From assembly GCA_009193035.1 (NCBI GenBank), contig SWDT01000015.1, positions 248,001 through 312,000 on the forward strand: 64,000 nt of DNA. Direction: 5' to 3'. Shown piece after piece: positions 11,258 through 23,869 of the stretch (the stretch's first letter is position 1; every line of letters starts with the position of its first letter). Source of the stretch: Halicephalobus mephisto. Its lineage: Eukaryota > Nematoda > Chromadorea > Rhabditida > Panagrolaimidae. The notes below the pieces were generated by a model that made no database searches, was not told the origin of the DNA, and saw nothing but the letters and a program-made list of their open reading frames with translations. The position numbers were made by a program, and so were the translations under genes.

Positions 11258-13335
11258 ATGGCAGGACCGGATATCGGAGACGGAACTAGTCCGTTGACGA
11301 ATCAAAACTGTGATGTCCTCGTCGTTGGGGCTGGGATATCTGGCTTGAGCTCTGCTAGAGAAATCCTGAAAGCTGATCCTTCTTTAAAAGTAACTTTCAA
11401 ATTCAATTTTTTATATTTATTTAAATAATTTAGGTTCTGATAATAGAAGGGAAAAACAGAGTTGGTGGCAGAACGCATACTGTAGAATTGAAAGCCAGTG
11501 GAGGAGAATCTGAAAAATGGGACATTGGAGGTGAAATTTTCAACAATTGGTTTATTTTTAAATAATCACCAAATTTCGGAGTTTTCAGATATTTCAAAAA
11601 TATATCCACTTTTACAGTAAAAATTTACATTTTCTATTTTTAAAGAAATTTATCTCTTAAAACGAAATTCTTCCTTAAAATTGGCGGGAAATCTGAAATT
11701 TAATTTCTTTAAATTCTTTAAAATCGATTTGGATTTAGGACAATGGGTAGGAAAGACCCAAATCCACATTCTGGATCTTGTGAAGGAACTGAATCTCGAA
11801 ACCTATGATCAGTACACACAGGGTGCTAAATGGATGCAGATCGGGAGTGCCAAACCCAGGAAATACACCTCCAGTCTTCCCAAAGCCGAAGAAATAGGGT
11901 AAGTTTTATTTCAATTAATTACAAAAAATAAATTTCAGTCAATTTTCCGTTTTCGAAGTTTTGGATTTCCTGAAATCTTACACGAAAATAAAAAACTTAA
12001 TAGCTTCGACTGACGTGAAAGATTTCCTTTCTTCTCCTGACGCGAAAGAACACGACAGTATTACTGTAAAGGAATGGTTCCAGAAACATGCCTACACAAG
12101 GTTCTTCGTGGATGTAGCCGACATGATTACGAAGACGGTTTTCGGGGTTCCTGCAGCGAGAATGTCATTTTTGTACTTTCTAGTCTACATCAAGTCCGGA
12201 GGGAATCTGGATGACGTACTGGAAAGCACAAACACAGGGGCCCAGGCCATCAAGATCGCCGGAGGGACCCAGCAGATAAGTCAAAAATTAAGCGACGTCA
12301 TCGGCAAAGACAAAATTTACTTAAATCAAGCATTGTTGAAATTAAGATTTCTCGACGAAAACGACGATGAAAGTCCTGTTGAAGCCGTTATTCAAAATAC
12401 TCTCGACGAAACTAAGGTTTTTTATTTTTGTAAACCAATTTCAAATTAATTTTCAGATAACTAAAGTTATTGCGAAAAGGGTGATCCTGGCCATATCTCC
12501 TAGTGAATGCTCCAGAATTCGGTTCCAATCAGGACTGCCTTTCGGCAAAAAACAGCTTTTCGACGGCGCCCCTCAGGGCAACTTGTTTAAGTTCCTAGTT
12601 ACTTATGAAAAGCCGTTCTGGAGAGAAAAAGGATTTTCTGGAGAAATTCTCTCGACGGGATTTACTGACAATCCCAGGGAAACGCGTCCGTTGAATTCAG
12701 TTTTCGATGCAACAACCAAGTCCGGGAAACCAGCTCTTGTTGGTTTCATCAACAACGAAACCTGGTCAGATTCCTCTCCCGAAGTCAGGAAACTTGCTGT
12801 TCTCGAAGACCTAGCCAGATTCCTCGGGGATGAAGCTTTGAAACCTCTGGATTACATCGACAAGGACTGGCATCAAGAAATGTTCACTGGAGGATGTCCG
12901 GTTTCAGTGGTCCCGGCAGGAAACATGGGGGCCTACACCAGGGCCAGAGAACCTTGGAAAACGTAAAAACATCCAAAAATAATTTGTTTTTAATTTAATC
13001 ATTTTAGAATCCACTTTGCCGGAACCGAAACAGCGACGATCTGGATAGGATACATGTCTGGAGCCGTTCAAGCAGGGCTACGAGCCGGACACGAAGTACT
13101 CTTGAAACTAGGTAACAAGAATGTCAACTGGAATTACCTGGTGAGATTGATCTTTAACTGTTTATTTTTATTCATATCCGTTCAGGAGGACTCGTTTCTT
13201 AACCCTCAATACAAACCCCAGCTTGAATGGGACAACAGATACAAAAAAGATTCTACCGTAATCTCTGTGAAGTCTTTGTTCCTGATCGCGGTCGTCATCG
13301 GAGTCGCGTATTTTGTAAAATCTAGAATCTTCTAG
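11258..13335 (+). CDS. Flavin monoamine oxidase, tail-anchored (MAO-like)
   Basis: Seven exons (11258-11389, 11434-11530, 11739-11898, 11939-12416, 12457-12962, 13008-13140, 13186-13335) give 551 aa. The N-terminal dinucleotide-binding motif [17 protein letters not shown] is followed by [16 protein letters not shown]. The C-terminal FAD signature is [22 protein letters not shown]. The covalent-flavin cysteine of MAO is retained in FTGGCPVSV, just before it. A single hydrophobic helix ([13 protein letters not shown]) followed by KSRIF* at the end is the outer mitochondrial membrane tail anchor of MAO-A/B. The enzyme should oxidatively deaminate amines such as biogenic monoamines. The last intron (13141-13185, 45 nt) is in frame without a stop, so its retention would add 15 residues near the tail. 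Confidence 0.93.
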
Positions 13336-13539
13336 AAATATTAGAAATCACAATAATCTTCTAAAATAAGTTATACGTAATTTCAAGTTTTCAAATTTGC
13401 ACTTTGAATTTGTATTTTTCTAAATTACTTTCTGAATTTAAATAATCTAAAAAGTCCATAAACCTTGGTTTTTTCCAGTTAGTGGCCATTTTTAGAAAAT
13501 CGAATTAGGCAAGTACAATCAATCTACAAATATATTTAA

Positions 13540-14035
13540 TTACATAAAATAATAAAATTGATAACATTAAGGTAAAAAAGTTATCCTAAAATAGAACATT
13601 AAAGTTCATTCACCAACTGAACAAATTCGTTTATTTTTGAAGTTTCTTTGGTTTTCAAAAATCTCATTATGTAGCTGTAAGCGATGTAAAAAATACGTAT
13701 AATCGAAAATAATTATTAAAATTGATAAAGTAAAAATAAGCGTTTTGAAAAAAATTGTTAAAAATTCGCTTTTTTTTTCACTATTTTATATATAAAATTG
13801 CTCTACTTTCTTCTTATAAAAGTAAAAATACAGTCAACTATAAAAATTATTAAAATTAGTTAAGTTAAAATAGAAAAGTGATCTTAAAGTACGTGATTAA
13901 ATGTTCAAAAACGAGTAAACAAATTACTTTTTTTGATGAGAATTTTAAAAATTCCATTATATGGCTGTAATCAGTGTAAAAATATATTTGATTATAAAAA
14001 CAAATTGGAAAAATTTATTAAATTAAAGCAGAAAA
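13540..14035. repeat. Diverged tandem repeat, about 290-bp period
   Basis: The block around 13560-13735 (TTAAAGT..., then TATGTAGCTGTAAGCGATGT, then AATTATTAAAATTGATAAAGT) recurs around 13845-14025 with the same order of words (TATATGGCTGTAATCAGTGT and so on). Copies differ by many substitutions, which suggests an old tandem duplication. Confidence 0.5.
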
Positions 14036-15264
14036 TGAAAAATCGAAATTTTGACGAATAAATTCTTTTTTTAACTTTTGATATGTGCAATTTCGAAATT
14101 CAGTTCACCTTAATAAAAAAGATATCATGAATATTTAAATTGGTTTTTTTCAAAGTATTTTTAGAAAATTAAATTTAATAAATTTCGACATGGATTTTTG
14201 GTTTTTCTCATTACAAACAGAGCAAATTGTCTTCAACGAGCGATTTAGGTATTGTGGTTTTTGAATGTCCATTAATCCTTTTATATACAATCATTAACTG
14301 TCAGAAACAAATAAAAACTTTTGTATTTTACATATCTTGATTCAGAAGTTTCTATATTTACCTGTGAAGAATGAGTTTGAAAAATTAACTATGAAATCAT
14401 GTAAAACCAAAATTACCACATATATTGCTTTAATTTCTATTTAATTCTGAGAATTTACACAGAAGAAATTTCTCAACCAAGTTTATTTCCACTTTTTATA
14501 ATAATGTGATTTTTGTTTTAACGGTGTTTTCAAATGAACTAAATAATTTTTAGCCAACTATACGAATAACTGTAATATCAAATTCCATTCCACCTGTTCA
14601 ATGTTAATTTGCCCAAAAGCAGATAAAATCCAAATGTAAGCTTTCAAAGCCTAAACGTAATCTTACTCTAAAATGTCCCGATATATTTATATTCAAATGC
14701 CATTTTTAATTTTTAATGAGCCATGGAAAACGATGAAAACAAATCCCATTGTGAAACTAGTGCTGCATTTGTTCGTAAATAATGTCATCGAAAAAGTTTT
14801 TAAACGTTTGTTTTTCTTCTAAGTGGATTTGATTTTCCAATTTGATATATGAAATTTCGGACATTTACTTCATTACCTCGCTTGACGAGTTTATTTTGCA
14901 CAAATTGGACCCAGACTAGGAATGCATATCCTGAAAACTTGGAAATAACTTATCATTCATTTTAAAAGGTCAACTTGAGTCCTGATGTCTTCCTTATAAA
15001 GCGTTGTTTACGTGGCGTGCATATATCATCAAATTAAAATTTATGAGTGACTTGGTGCATAGCATGCGAATTTAACTATTTTTCTGTTGGATTATGAAAT
15101 CTCCAATTTTTTCTAAAAATGTCGTTTTTGATGCAACGAGATGCTTTGCGTGTAAAATCAAGAAAGATAACCTTCTTCCTCAATGATCAACAACAATAAT
15201 TAATAAGCAAAAAATAAAAATTAACACAACTGACACAAATCGGCTTTTTAGTTACAATAAAGTA

Positions 15265-15620
15265 ACTAGTTAATACATAGGGTTCTTTGCTCCAAGATCA
15301 CGTAAAGAATAAAGAAATGAACCTGTTTGATATATCAATGATACTTGAAAATAACAATACAATTATCATGTAGCTGGTTTTTTGCTACAATGATGCAGTT
15401 GATACATAGGGTTCTTTGCTCCAAGATTGCGTAAAGGATGGGGAAATATTAGACCAGTTTAAAATGCAAACAATAACACATGGAAATGAGAAAAGAAATA
15501 ACAATTACAATTACAATTACAAAATAACGGTATAATAACAATATTCCAGAAACTTCAACCTACAGTAGCATCAGGTTCTTCGCTCTTGGAACGTGTCTTC
15601 GAGTTGGTTAGAGGTTAACA
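15265..15620. repeat. Direct repeat ATACATAGGGTTCTTTGCTC, two good copies and one decayed
   Basis: The word ATACATAGGGTTCTTTGCTC followed by CAAGAT...CGTAAAG occurs at about 15273 and 15402, about 130 bp apart. A decayed third copy (AGGTTCTTCGCTCTTGGAACG) lies near 15572. Between them are simple ACAATTACAATT runs. This could be part of a transposon or satellite fragment. Confidence 0.6.
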
Positions 15621-15990
15621 AGATTCTCCCATCTTATTATGGTAACATTCATGTTCGTAATTTTTTAATTTCATCGTTGAATCGCTTTTAACTCGTTTAA
15701 TTCCTTGTAAACATCATGGAATTCATTTTAAAACATTACTTTGAATTTCAAAAAATTAGTTCTATTGTAAAATTCATATTTCCAAACAAAAACTTGTTTT
15801 TCACGTGGAAGTTTGATGTAAACATTTTAGAAAATTCTTATAAAAAAGTACGTAGAAACTAATTTCTTAATGGAAATTTGATATAAAACACTTTCAAAAT
15901 TATTAAAGAATTTAAAATGGATTTTTTATTATTTTCTCAACAATCCAATATGAGTAATTGAATGATACAGAACCGTGGATATAAACAGGA

Positions 15991-16775
15991 TTAACAAAGT
16001 CGTTGGGGCTGGAGCGAAGTACTCCGTCTTCTTGAAACCTCGTCTTGTGGTCCATTATGGATCGAATGCTGCTCCCAGGAGGGAGTCAGGAGATCATTAC
16101 TGGAGTTAGTCGTCGACCTACTTGACTTTGAGCCATTTTCGTCCGGATTTCCAGAAGAAACAGAACCCCTAGGGCAGTTAGGGATCGATCTAGACCGTTT
16201 CTCTTTGACGAAGGAGAGTCTCATTTCTTCAATGACGAAATTTATCAAAGTCCTCCATCCGATGAGGACGTCCTTGCACCTCTGACCCCCCTCCCAATTG
16301 ATCGCACATTCAGTCAGGGATTCAGCAAAGATGTCCCAGTACTCCGGTTTGAAGCCCCTCTCGATGAATCTCACGTGGGTTTTTCCCAGTCTACGACAGA
16401 ATTGACGAATTCTGGGCATGTTATCAAGGTTGTTCATTATGAAATCCAGGGATCTGATAAAAGTCGTCGAATGCTGCTGAAAACAAATTATTTAGTTTAA
16501 AAATTAAAATCAACTTTTACCTGGAAAAATTTATGATATTTAAGATTCTGTAAAGGGACATTCTGGAGCCCAAACATGTTCCCTACACTTCTGTCTCTCA
16601 TGTAAATCTTCATGAAAATTTGACTTCCAATGTTGTCAATCCCGGTTCTAGGGGACTTCTTCCAAGACTTCTGGAGGGCCAGTTTCTGTCTCGGTGTTAG
16701 TAAATCACAGTTCTTCGACCCGGATCTCGCAGACCTGGGGGTCTGGGGCGAGGACATAGATTCATTTTGGCCCAT
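15991..16775 (-). CDS. glb: Nematode globin with N-terminal myristoylation motif
   Basis: Two exons, 16775-16521 and 16476-15991, give 246 aa. The globin fold spans about residues 35-190. Helix A is LLTPRQKLALQKSWKK, the CD corner has the invariant Phe region (MFGLQNVP), the E helix starts QHSTTFIRSLDFIMNNLDN with a candidate distal His, and the F helix holds the proximal His in CRRLGKTHVRF. The intron falls between helices D and E. The N-terminus MGQNESMS fits an N-myristoylation signal (Gly2, Ser6), as in some membrane-bound C. elegans globins, and a Ser/Arg-rich C-terminal tail of about 60 aa follows the fold. Globins of this type are thought to act in redox or oxygen sensing rather than transport. 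I start at MGQ; an in-frame ATG six codons upstream (16793) would abolish myristoylation. Confidence 0.88.
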
Positions 16776-19700
16776 TATTATTAAATAAATCACCGAAATT
16801 ATTTAATAAGTGAAATATCATAAGTCGATTATTTTCCTAAAATTTTAAATACATAAGTCCGTTCTCTTTTTTCGAAGACGAGTTAAAACGAGTCTGGGAA
16901 AACTGACAGGGCTATGAATGAATAACTAAATAATTTTTTTTTAAAAAAGTGATTTTTTCTGCAATTGTTATAATCCTCAATTCGACTCGAAAATAAATAA
17001 TTTATATCTTTTTAACAAAATAACATAAAAATGACAACATTCCCAAAGATCGAAAAGCAAAAACAACCTCGCAGTTTGAATAATGGATATTCGAGTCGGA
17101 ATTTCAGACTAGCAATTTTCAAAACACGTACTTCAAGAGTGCCATTAAGGAACTGTTTGCAGAATCCCATAAATGAGCCGTTGGTGGAAAATCTAATCAC
17201 TAAAAGGAAGTCGTGAACCTCTGGCATCATGGCCATGTCACTTTCAGACAATTTCAAAAATTTCAAAAATTTAGAATAATTGTCTTTCGATTTCCCAAAA
17301 ATGGCCCTAACAAAGCCTTTGTTGTAAATAATTCTATGCAAAAAAGTTTATTTTTAGAAAAAATCAAAATTCAAAAAATAATTTTATTAAACAAAAGTAA
17401 ATTTGAAATGGATGAAACTTATTTTCTCGAAGGAAATGTGAGATTTTTTACTTTTTTAAAAATCAGACAACTCATTAGAATTATGAATAAATCAAACATT
17501 ACAAGTTCCAAAATAAGAATAATTTTATATCCATAATATCCTGGGAATTTTCTCACGAAAAAGTTGCATTTCCTTCAGAATTTAATATCGGCTCTTCAGA
17601 TAAGGATTTCAAATTATCGTCATTTATTAATCCGAAAATTGGATAATTTTCACTTTTTTAAAGAAGTAAACAAACAAAATAGCCTCAGGAAATTAGACAT
17701 TTCCACCTTGTTTAAGAATGTTTACTTTCGGGTAAATAATGCATAATTAATAAACATCTTTGCCTTCGGGCAAGTATAGTAATTTAAAATTAACAAAGAT
17801 TGAGAAGCTTTAAGTGCTTCAGTGAAATTCAAAAAATCTAAAATTTCATAATTGCTGCAAAAAACTTATTTTTCTCTTTTTTTAAATATATTCTGACCTT
17901 TTACCAAAAGCATCACGAAATATCCTGTCACAGAAAAATCTAAAATATTCAGAAGGTAGACAAATTAACAAAAGAAAATTTATTTTTAAGTCCTTGTTGA
18001 CAAGGAAGAAATTACCGACTCCGAAAAGGACCTGGATTTTATCTTCAAAACAAATAGATATCTATTTTTGCAACGTAAAGTCAACAGACAAATTATCTGG
18101 CCAAGTTCCAATTCCCAAGGCAACGTAAAAGCTGTAAGGAAATAAGATTATCTGGTTTTCTGATAAGCTCCTTTGAGCCCTAAATTAAGTGTGAAAGTGG
18201 AAATAATTATCTTTAACTCAGGAATGTTGAAATAACTCATTATTCATGAGTTATTTATAATGATCAGTTGCCTTAGTGACATTTCGATCCAAAAATACAT
18301 TAAAATGATACCTCAGAACATGTTCATTTACAACATCAAGACTATATTTTTGGAAATCAGACACTTCATCAAGATAAAAACACAAAGCGCTCTAAGGTCC
18401 GCCTTCTGTCTGGAATTCTGGAACTCAAGGAAGTTGCTTTCATTTCCGTCCCCTATATTCCTTCAACTATAGTCAAAAGACACCACCAATGACCACATTA
18501 CAATTGAATGGGTTACCCTTCCAATGATTCCACTCAGTAATTCCGTCATCAACAGTCTCCAGAAGCATCTCCCAATCAATTATAATTCTGGGTTCATCTT
18601 AAAAGTAACTTCCTACTCTTTGCACAAACACAATTATGTTTTAATAAGGGCGGTCTCAATATTAATTCCTTGGAGCTCACAATATTCAACATTTTTGTCA
18701 ATACTTATTGAATTCACCAAGTTATGAAAAAGTTCCTATAATGGAATGGACTTTAGTGGATGCGACTTTTTGAAACAAGTTATATCAGTCTAAAGCTTTC
18801 AAAATGAGTATTAGAAATATACTTTGTTTTTGCAAAACACTCTTCTGAAGCAATGGAAATACGAAAACTAAAAATACAACAGTTAACAGAATATCAAGAA
18901 CAAGCAATACTGTTCAGCGCATGTTAGACCGGGCTAACAATGAAGTGATAACTGGCACGAGCGAGCTTCATAGCCCCATTAAAATCTTTAGGCCCGTTTT
19001 CCCTCTGATTCGTAACAATTTCCTTACTGTATAACTTTGAAACAAAATTAAAAAACACTGAAAGGTTTTGGTCAATATAATGATTGAATGTACTCAACTA
19101 ATGATAATGGAAAAAAATGTTTAAGACAAAAGAATTCTTCGAAATTCAAATATTTAATAAAAGAATATTGATGCCAGTGTTCAAAATAACAGACGGTAAT
19201 TGTTGAACAAAACCATATTGTACTAGTGTTACAAATTCAGGTGGTCTTCCGTCGGTGTATTCATATTGGCTTTATCTACATTGTAAAAATCATTGATATC
19301 AACAGCAACAAAATTCATTGTAAACTAAAGACACTAGTTTTAGAATGTTATTTCTGCGGTGAAATAAAACATGTTGCTTATATATCACAATTTTCATGAA
19401 CTTTAACGAATGCTTTAAAGAAGTAAAAAAGCTGTCTAAAAACTATATAAATAAGACCGTATTAATTGGAATGTTAAAAATCTCTAGAATTTTGCTACTA
19501 ACCACGGAAAATTGTTTTGTTCCATGATCTTTAAAAAAATTTCATGAGTCGATCATGAAAATGATTTTATAAACCATTTCCCCCAGTTAAAACGCATTCC
19601 TGCAATCAATCTCTTATCATTTGTTTTGTTATAATGTGCAAACTGTGACAATGTGTTACGAGATTTAGCACTTTGAAAACTTGCTATTTGGAGAATTGAC

Positions 19701-20118
19701 CTTGGGATTCTTGAAGAACAATAACAAGGAAATCGTCAGATTGTGTTTTAGCTAAAATTAGTGTAAAATAGTATAAGAATGCGTTATACCATCAACTGAC
19801 TGAACTTAGTACTCAACTTCCCATATACCTACTTATGTTATACATCTAGTTGTAGGAAACTTTTTCGAAATTCCTAATTGATCAGCATTCATAACAGCTA
19901 ATAAATAAACAACTTTTGATTTTGATTTCATAAACGCAGCAAAGTAATCAGCAATTTTTTGAGTCTGAATTTGATAAATGTTAGTTTTTTATTAGTCAAT
20001 GGTGTAATACGACGAAAAATGTGTTTAAATTTTCATACCCATATAATCGAGGCTTTAAAATTGAAACTTTTTAACCACTTGTTAATCAACAACGCCATAA
20101 GTTGTAAATCAAGATTAT
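16776..20118. other. Long gene-poor, repeat-rich region
   Basis: No gene is recognisable. Open frames at 17012-17341 (minus) and 17213-17536 (plus) overlap on opposite strands and show no family signature. The rest is AT-rich. A word GATGCGAYTTTTTGAA near 18760 recurs near 21110, hinting at old transposon debris around the Tc3-type element to the right. Confidence 0.4.
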
Positions 20119-21022
20119 ATAATATACTCTTGGGAAAAACCATACACCAATGGTGTTTCTCCAGTATTCCCAGTCGTATGGTCAAAATGAATCATAGTAT
20201 GAGATAAATTCTATTCATAATTTACATTTACTAATGATATGCTATCTCCGAAATTGGCGCTAAAGTTTTCAGAATTTCTGGATGAAGTTTTGACCAGCTT
20301 TCCTTTAAAGCAAGTTTCAATGCATTAGTCGTTAGGAATTGCTGTCTATCTTTGAAGACATCTCTAGTTAAAATCCCGAAAATGTTCTCCATAGGATTAA
20401 GAGAACATGCTGGCCAATCAAGAACTTTAACATTATTCCTTTTAAACCAAGCAAAAATGTCCTTACTAACATGAATGGAGAAATTATCCTGCTTGAAAAT
20501 AAAGCAAGTCCATATTTAATGTCGAAAAAGTATAAGTAATTTTTCTTCAATACCTGCTGGTAGTCCTTGCTGTTCATCCAACTCAAAATAAAAGCAATAT
20601 TAAACTTGTAAAGAAAGAAAACCCAATCCATATCATGGCAGAACCTTCGCCAAAATTCCGTCTAGAGAAATATTTTGGCTCCTTATGCAGATCATGCCAA
20701 TAATAGTTATGTTCGTCTGAGCCATCGAGATTCCACTTGTTCTCATTGAAAAATATAACCGAAAAGCAAGGTTCGCAGATTGAATTTTAGGAAATTAGGA
20801 TTTTAAACAAAAAATCAGGATTTCTTTTAAAAATTAGGCTTGAGACTCAAAAATCAGGGTAAATCCTGATAAATTAACACATCTGTGAACCCTGATGTAG
20901 ATTCTATTTATGATTTACATTTACTAATGGCATGCTATCTCATACTGTGATTCATTTTGGCCATACGATTGAGGATACTGTAGAAACATCATTGGTGTAT
21001 GGTTATCCCCAGGAGTATATAA
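20119..21022. mobile_element. Degenerate Tc3-type DNA transposon with inverted terminal repeats
   Basis: About 85-bp inverted repeats lie at roughly 20120-20206 and 20938-21020. Both arms share AACCATACACCAATG, then CGTATGG, then AAAATGAATCA, then AGTATGAGATA, differing by single substitutions. Just inside each arm a direct repeat (ACATTTACTAATG.YATGCTATCTC) is found at about 20224 and 20915. Between the arms lies a broken Tc3-like transposase on the minus strand. The element is too short and too mutated to be active. Confidence 0.75.
20230..20784 (-). pseudogene. Tc3/mariner-family transposase remnant (DDE domain only)
   Basis: Read on the minus strand, the catalytic half of a Tc3-like transposase can be followed across frame changes: ENKWNLDGSDEHNYYWHDL, then KEPKYFSRRNFGEGSAM, then SWMNSKDYQQVL, SIHVSKDIFAWFKRN, KVLDWPACSLNPMENIFGIL and a C-terminal helix. 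These match the order of Tc3 transposase motifs (EKKWNLDGPDG..., FSRRNFGGG, VLDWPARSPDLNPMEN). Stops and frameshifts interrupt it and the N-terminal paired/HTH half is missing. Non-functional. Confidence 0.8.
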
Positions 21023-22077
21023 ACAGTAGCGCACGAAATCGAAAGTATAAAAATAAAAATATTAATACATACACGACATCGTGACACTCCGTAGGTGTCA
21101 TTCTTTTAGATGCGATTTTTTGAATAGAAATTGACGGGAGTTGAGCATCTGGTTAACTGATTGATCTTAAATCCAGTTTCCATTGAATTCAAATTCATTG
21201 GCATGAGCAACATCTTCAATCCAGTGATTTTCATATTTTTGATCTTCACAATCATCCTCTTCTTTCGATTCCACAACCTCAATCAGTTGATCATCATATT
21301 CTTCTGCTTCCACATCTGCACTTATACTCTAATAATAATCTACCAAAATTTAAGTTGAATTCGTCACTGGCTATTGTACCTATTGTTATCTCTAATCCTT
21401 GGAATAAAACCCTCACAGTTCTTTAAAACTCCATTTTATATATCAAAAACGCGTAAAAGACAGTGAATTACACAATAAAATAGGTGTAACACGATAAATA
21501 ACAATATAACACAGAAAATTTAACGCAAAGACTACTATTTGGAGTTACATGTCACCCCTTAGGTGTTGTCACGGATCACAAGGCCCCAACCCGTAGATTC
21601 AGACACTTACGGGGAAACTAGGTATTTATTCTGCGCTTCTTGAACCTCAAACCAACACAATAAGGGTTTTGTGAAACATCATTATCAGCCAGTGCAGTCA
21701 TTCTCGACCTTTAACCAGAATCATTCAAAAAACAAAAAAATGAATATTATCCCAAACGGCACAAAACCCGAAAATAACCCTTATCGTGCATATTAATAAA
21801 ACACTAAATTGACGCAACTCTTCCAGCTACAGTAAGGCGCTGGATACTCACAGGTTTTCCGATCCGAGACTAATCTTCCTTAGGTGCGCTCTACTAAAAT
21901 GAAATGCCGAATTAGCATGCACATAATCACATTTATTCGTATTACTGCTCTTCTCCAACCTTTTTAATTCCGACTAAAGATCTCAAAAATAAGAAATCCT
22001 ACCCAAAGAAATAAGCCACTATTCATTAGGGATTTGTTCATCGATGGAAACATAAAAATATTCAAAAAAGTATAAAT
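21023..22077. other. Intergenic region right of the Tc3-type element
   Basis: No gene is assigned. On the minus strand at about 21336-21163 an acidic open frame (VEAEEYDDQLIEVVESKEED...) ends in a stop, but it lacks an ATG and has a stop just upstream, so it may be a relic. The remainder is AT-rich with short GC-richer patches near 21550-21620. Confidence 0.35.
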
Positions 22078-23684
22078 TTAATCAGAGGCTACAATTGTAG
22101 CTTGAGCGGACTCTTCATTCGGGATTTTGAGTCTATCACAGATGTCAGAACCCTTTTCTCCTGTTTTTTCCAGCTTGGCAATCCTGGTTCCAAACTGCAT
22201 GGCTTTCTTCGGAGCCGTGTAGAGTACTTCTGGACATCCAAGCTGCTTCAGTGCATTTCTTAGGATCATCTTTTCACCAAATCCTCTGGGTTTTGAGAAA
22301 TCAACTTTGATCTGAATCGGGAGAGCATTCACAAATCTAACGACTTCCTCGTCAAGGAACGGGGCGATGATCAGTCTGTTATTGCTTAAGGCCACTCTGT
22401 CGTCTCTTCCGAGATTCCTGTTTCCAATGTTTTCGATTTCTAGTCGTAATTCTTCAAAAAGTCCATCATATCCTTCTCTTTCAAATCGACCTCTGTGTCT
22501 GGAGTACCCTCCGAGGATTTCATCCGACCCAGAACCGACCAAAACATGGATAGCTTTGTCGTAGCTGAAAAATCCTTACATTCTTATTATTTACAGTACG
22601 CTTACCTGACTTCGACTCCATCTTCAATTCCCCTAGCTCTACAAGCAAACCACATGACACAGCCGATAGAATCATCAAGGACCGAATAACCTGGGGCAAT
22701 TGCTTTAGCTATTGAACTGGTTCTTTCAAGCTGAAGTTCATCTTTAGTAACATTCACTCTCAGAAAGTGGAATATCCTTTCTGGGAATTTCTCCTTCAAG
22801 AAAGTATAAGCCGTAACTCCTCTTTCTCTGTCTGGAGCGATTTCGAAATCGTTTCCGTCTTCGGAAAATGACACGTTCACGAGGACAAACTCTTGACTTT
22901 CATCTGCCGTCATAGCTGCTGTCATAGTCACGAAAAGACTGTCAACGCCTCCGGAAAACAAGAACATCAAAGGGATATTTCCATGAGGTGGAGGTAGATA
23001 CCGTCGGATCATGATTTTTCTGAACAAATCGATGAATTGTCCAACATATTCGTCTTGCAATTCCTTCACTTCCTCGATCGGAAGAATCTGGGTGTTAATT
23101 CTGAACAAATCATCACATCCGGGAACTTTGTAAGTCTGGACGTGCTCGATTGAATTCTCCAACCTATCAGTGAAGAAAGTCACGGCTTCGTTTCTGACAA
23201 GGTAGAAAACAGAACAATCCGCTGTCCAGAGATCTTTGAAGGTGAACTGTAAGTGAAGTTTCTTTATCTCATCGTTGAAGGATATTCCATTCCTGGCGAT
23301 TTCTTCATGTCTGATAACCACCACAACGCCCTGAGGGATCTCCCTCCAACCAGCACTGATCTGTCCTGGGATCCTCTTGACTTCAATGGTGTTTCCTGTT
23401 ATTCTGTAGCACAAGGACTGTTTCCCGAAAACATCTCTTCCAAACAACATCCATGGGACGTCTCTCGCAGGTTCACCACGTTGAAGATGCTGCAGTACCT
23501 ATTTCAGGACATTAATCAAGGTTAATTTCCCTCCACTTACCAGTATTGCATCAGTGTAGTAAAAATTGCAGAACAAAGTTCCTGGTTGTCCGTTCTGATA
23601 GATCCGTCTCAATTTCTCTGCCACAAGTTCTGGGGAAAAATTGCGGAACAATTCAGCCACTGCTGAATCCGCGGGCTGCATCAT
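22078..23684 (-). CDS. ASNSD1: Asparagine synthetase domain-containing protein 1 (ASNSD1-like)
   Basis: Three exons (23684-23541, 23498-22606, 22564-22078) give 507 aa. The N-terminal part resembles the glutaminase-like fold of ASNSD1 (DVPWMLFGRDVFGKQSL) but has no catalytic Cys2, because the protein begins MMQPAD. The C-terminal part is the ATP pyrophosphatase domain with the PP-loop FLFSGGVDSLFV and, further on, VGSGSDEILGGYSRHRGRF, NRNLGRDDRVALSNNRLIIA, PFLDEEVVRFVNALP, and PKKAMQFGTRIAK. These follow human ASNSD1 closely in order. The exact reaction of ASNSD1 is not established; the loss of the N-terminal Cys argues against glutamine-dependent amide transfer. Confidence 0.9.
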
Positions 23685-23869
23685 TATGGGACACTAAATA
23701 ATTACGAAATAATATATCTCAAAACCAAAGATAAAGATATTCAAATCGTCATAACGATTGATCTGAACATTGTAAAAACCTCAAAGTTAACAATCAGTAA
23801 AGTTAATTATCTTTAAAATAAAAAAGATATGGTTGAAGCTGTGAAAGTAGAATTAAGTACAAAAATCTT

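Larger units (their letters stand above)
13336..15990. other. Gene-poor AT-rich region with diverged repeats
   Basis: No coding exon is supported. Two sets of dispersed repeats are listed separately (13540-14035 and 15265-15620). The rest is AT-rich sequence that could hold regulatory DNA of the flanking genes. Confidence 0.4.

Noticed and set aside
17012..17536. Overlapping open frames on both strands upstream of the globin gene
   Set aside because: They shadow each other, have no family motif and no consistent splice joining to the globin exons.
20368..20631. 87-aa minus-strand open frame as a gene
   Set aside because: It is one frame segment of the broken Tc3-type transposase.
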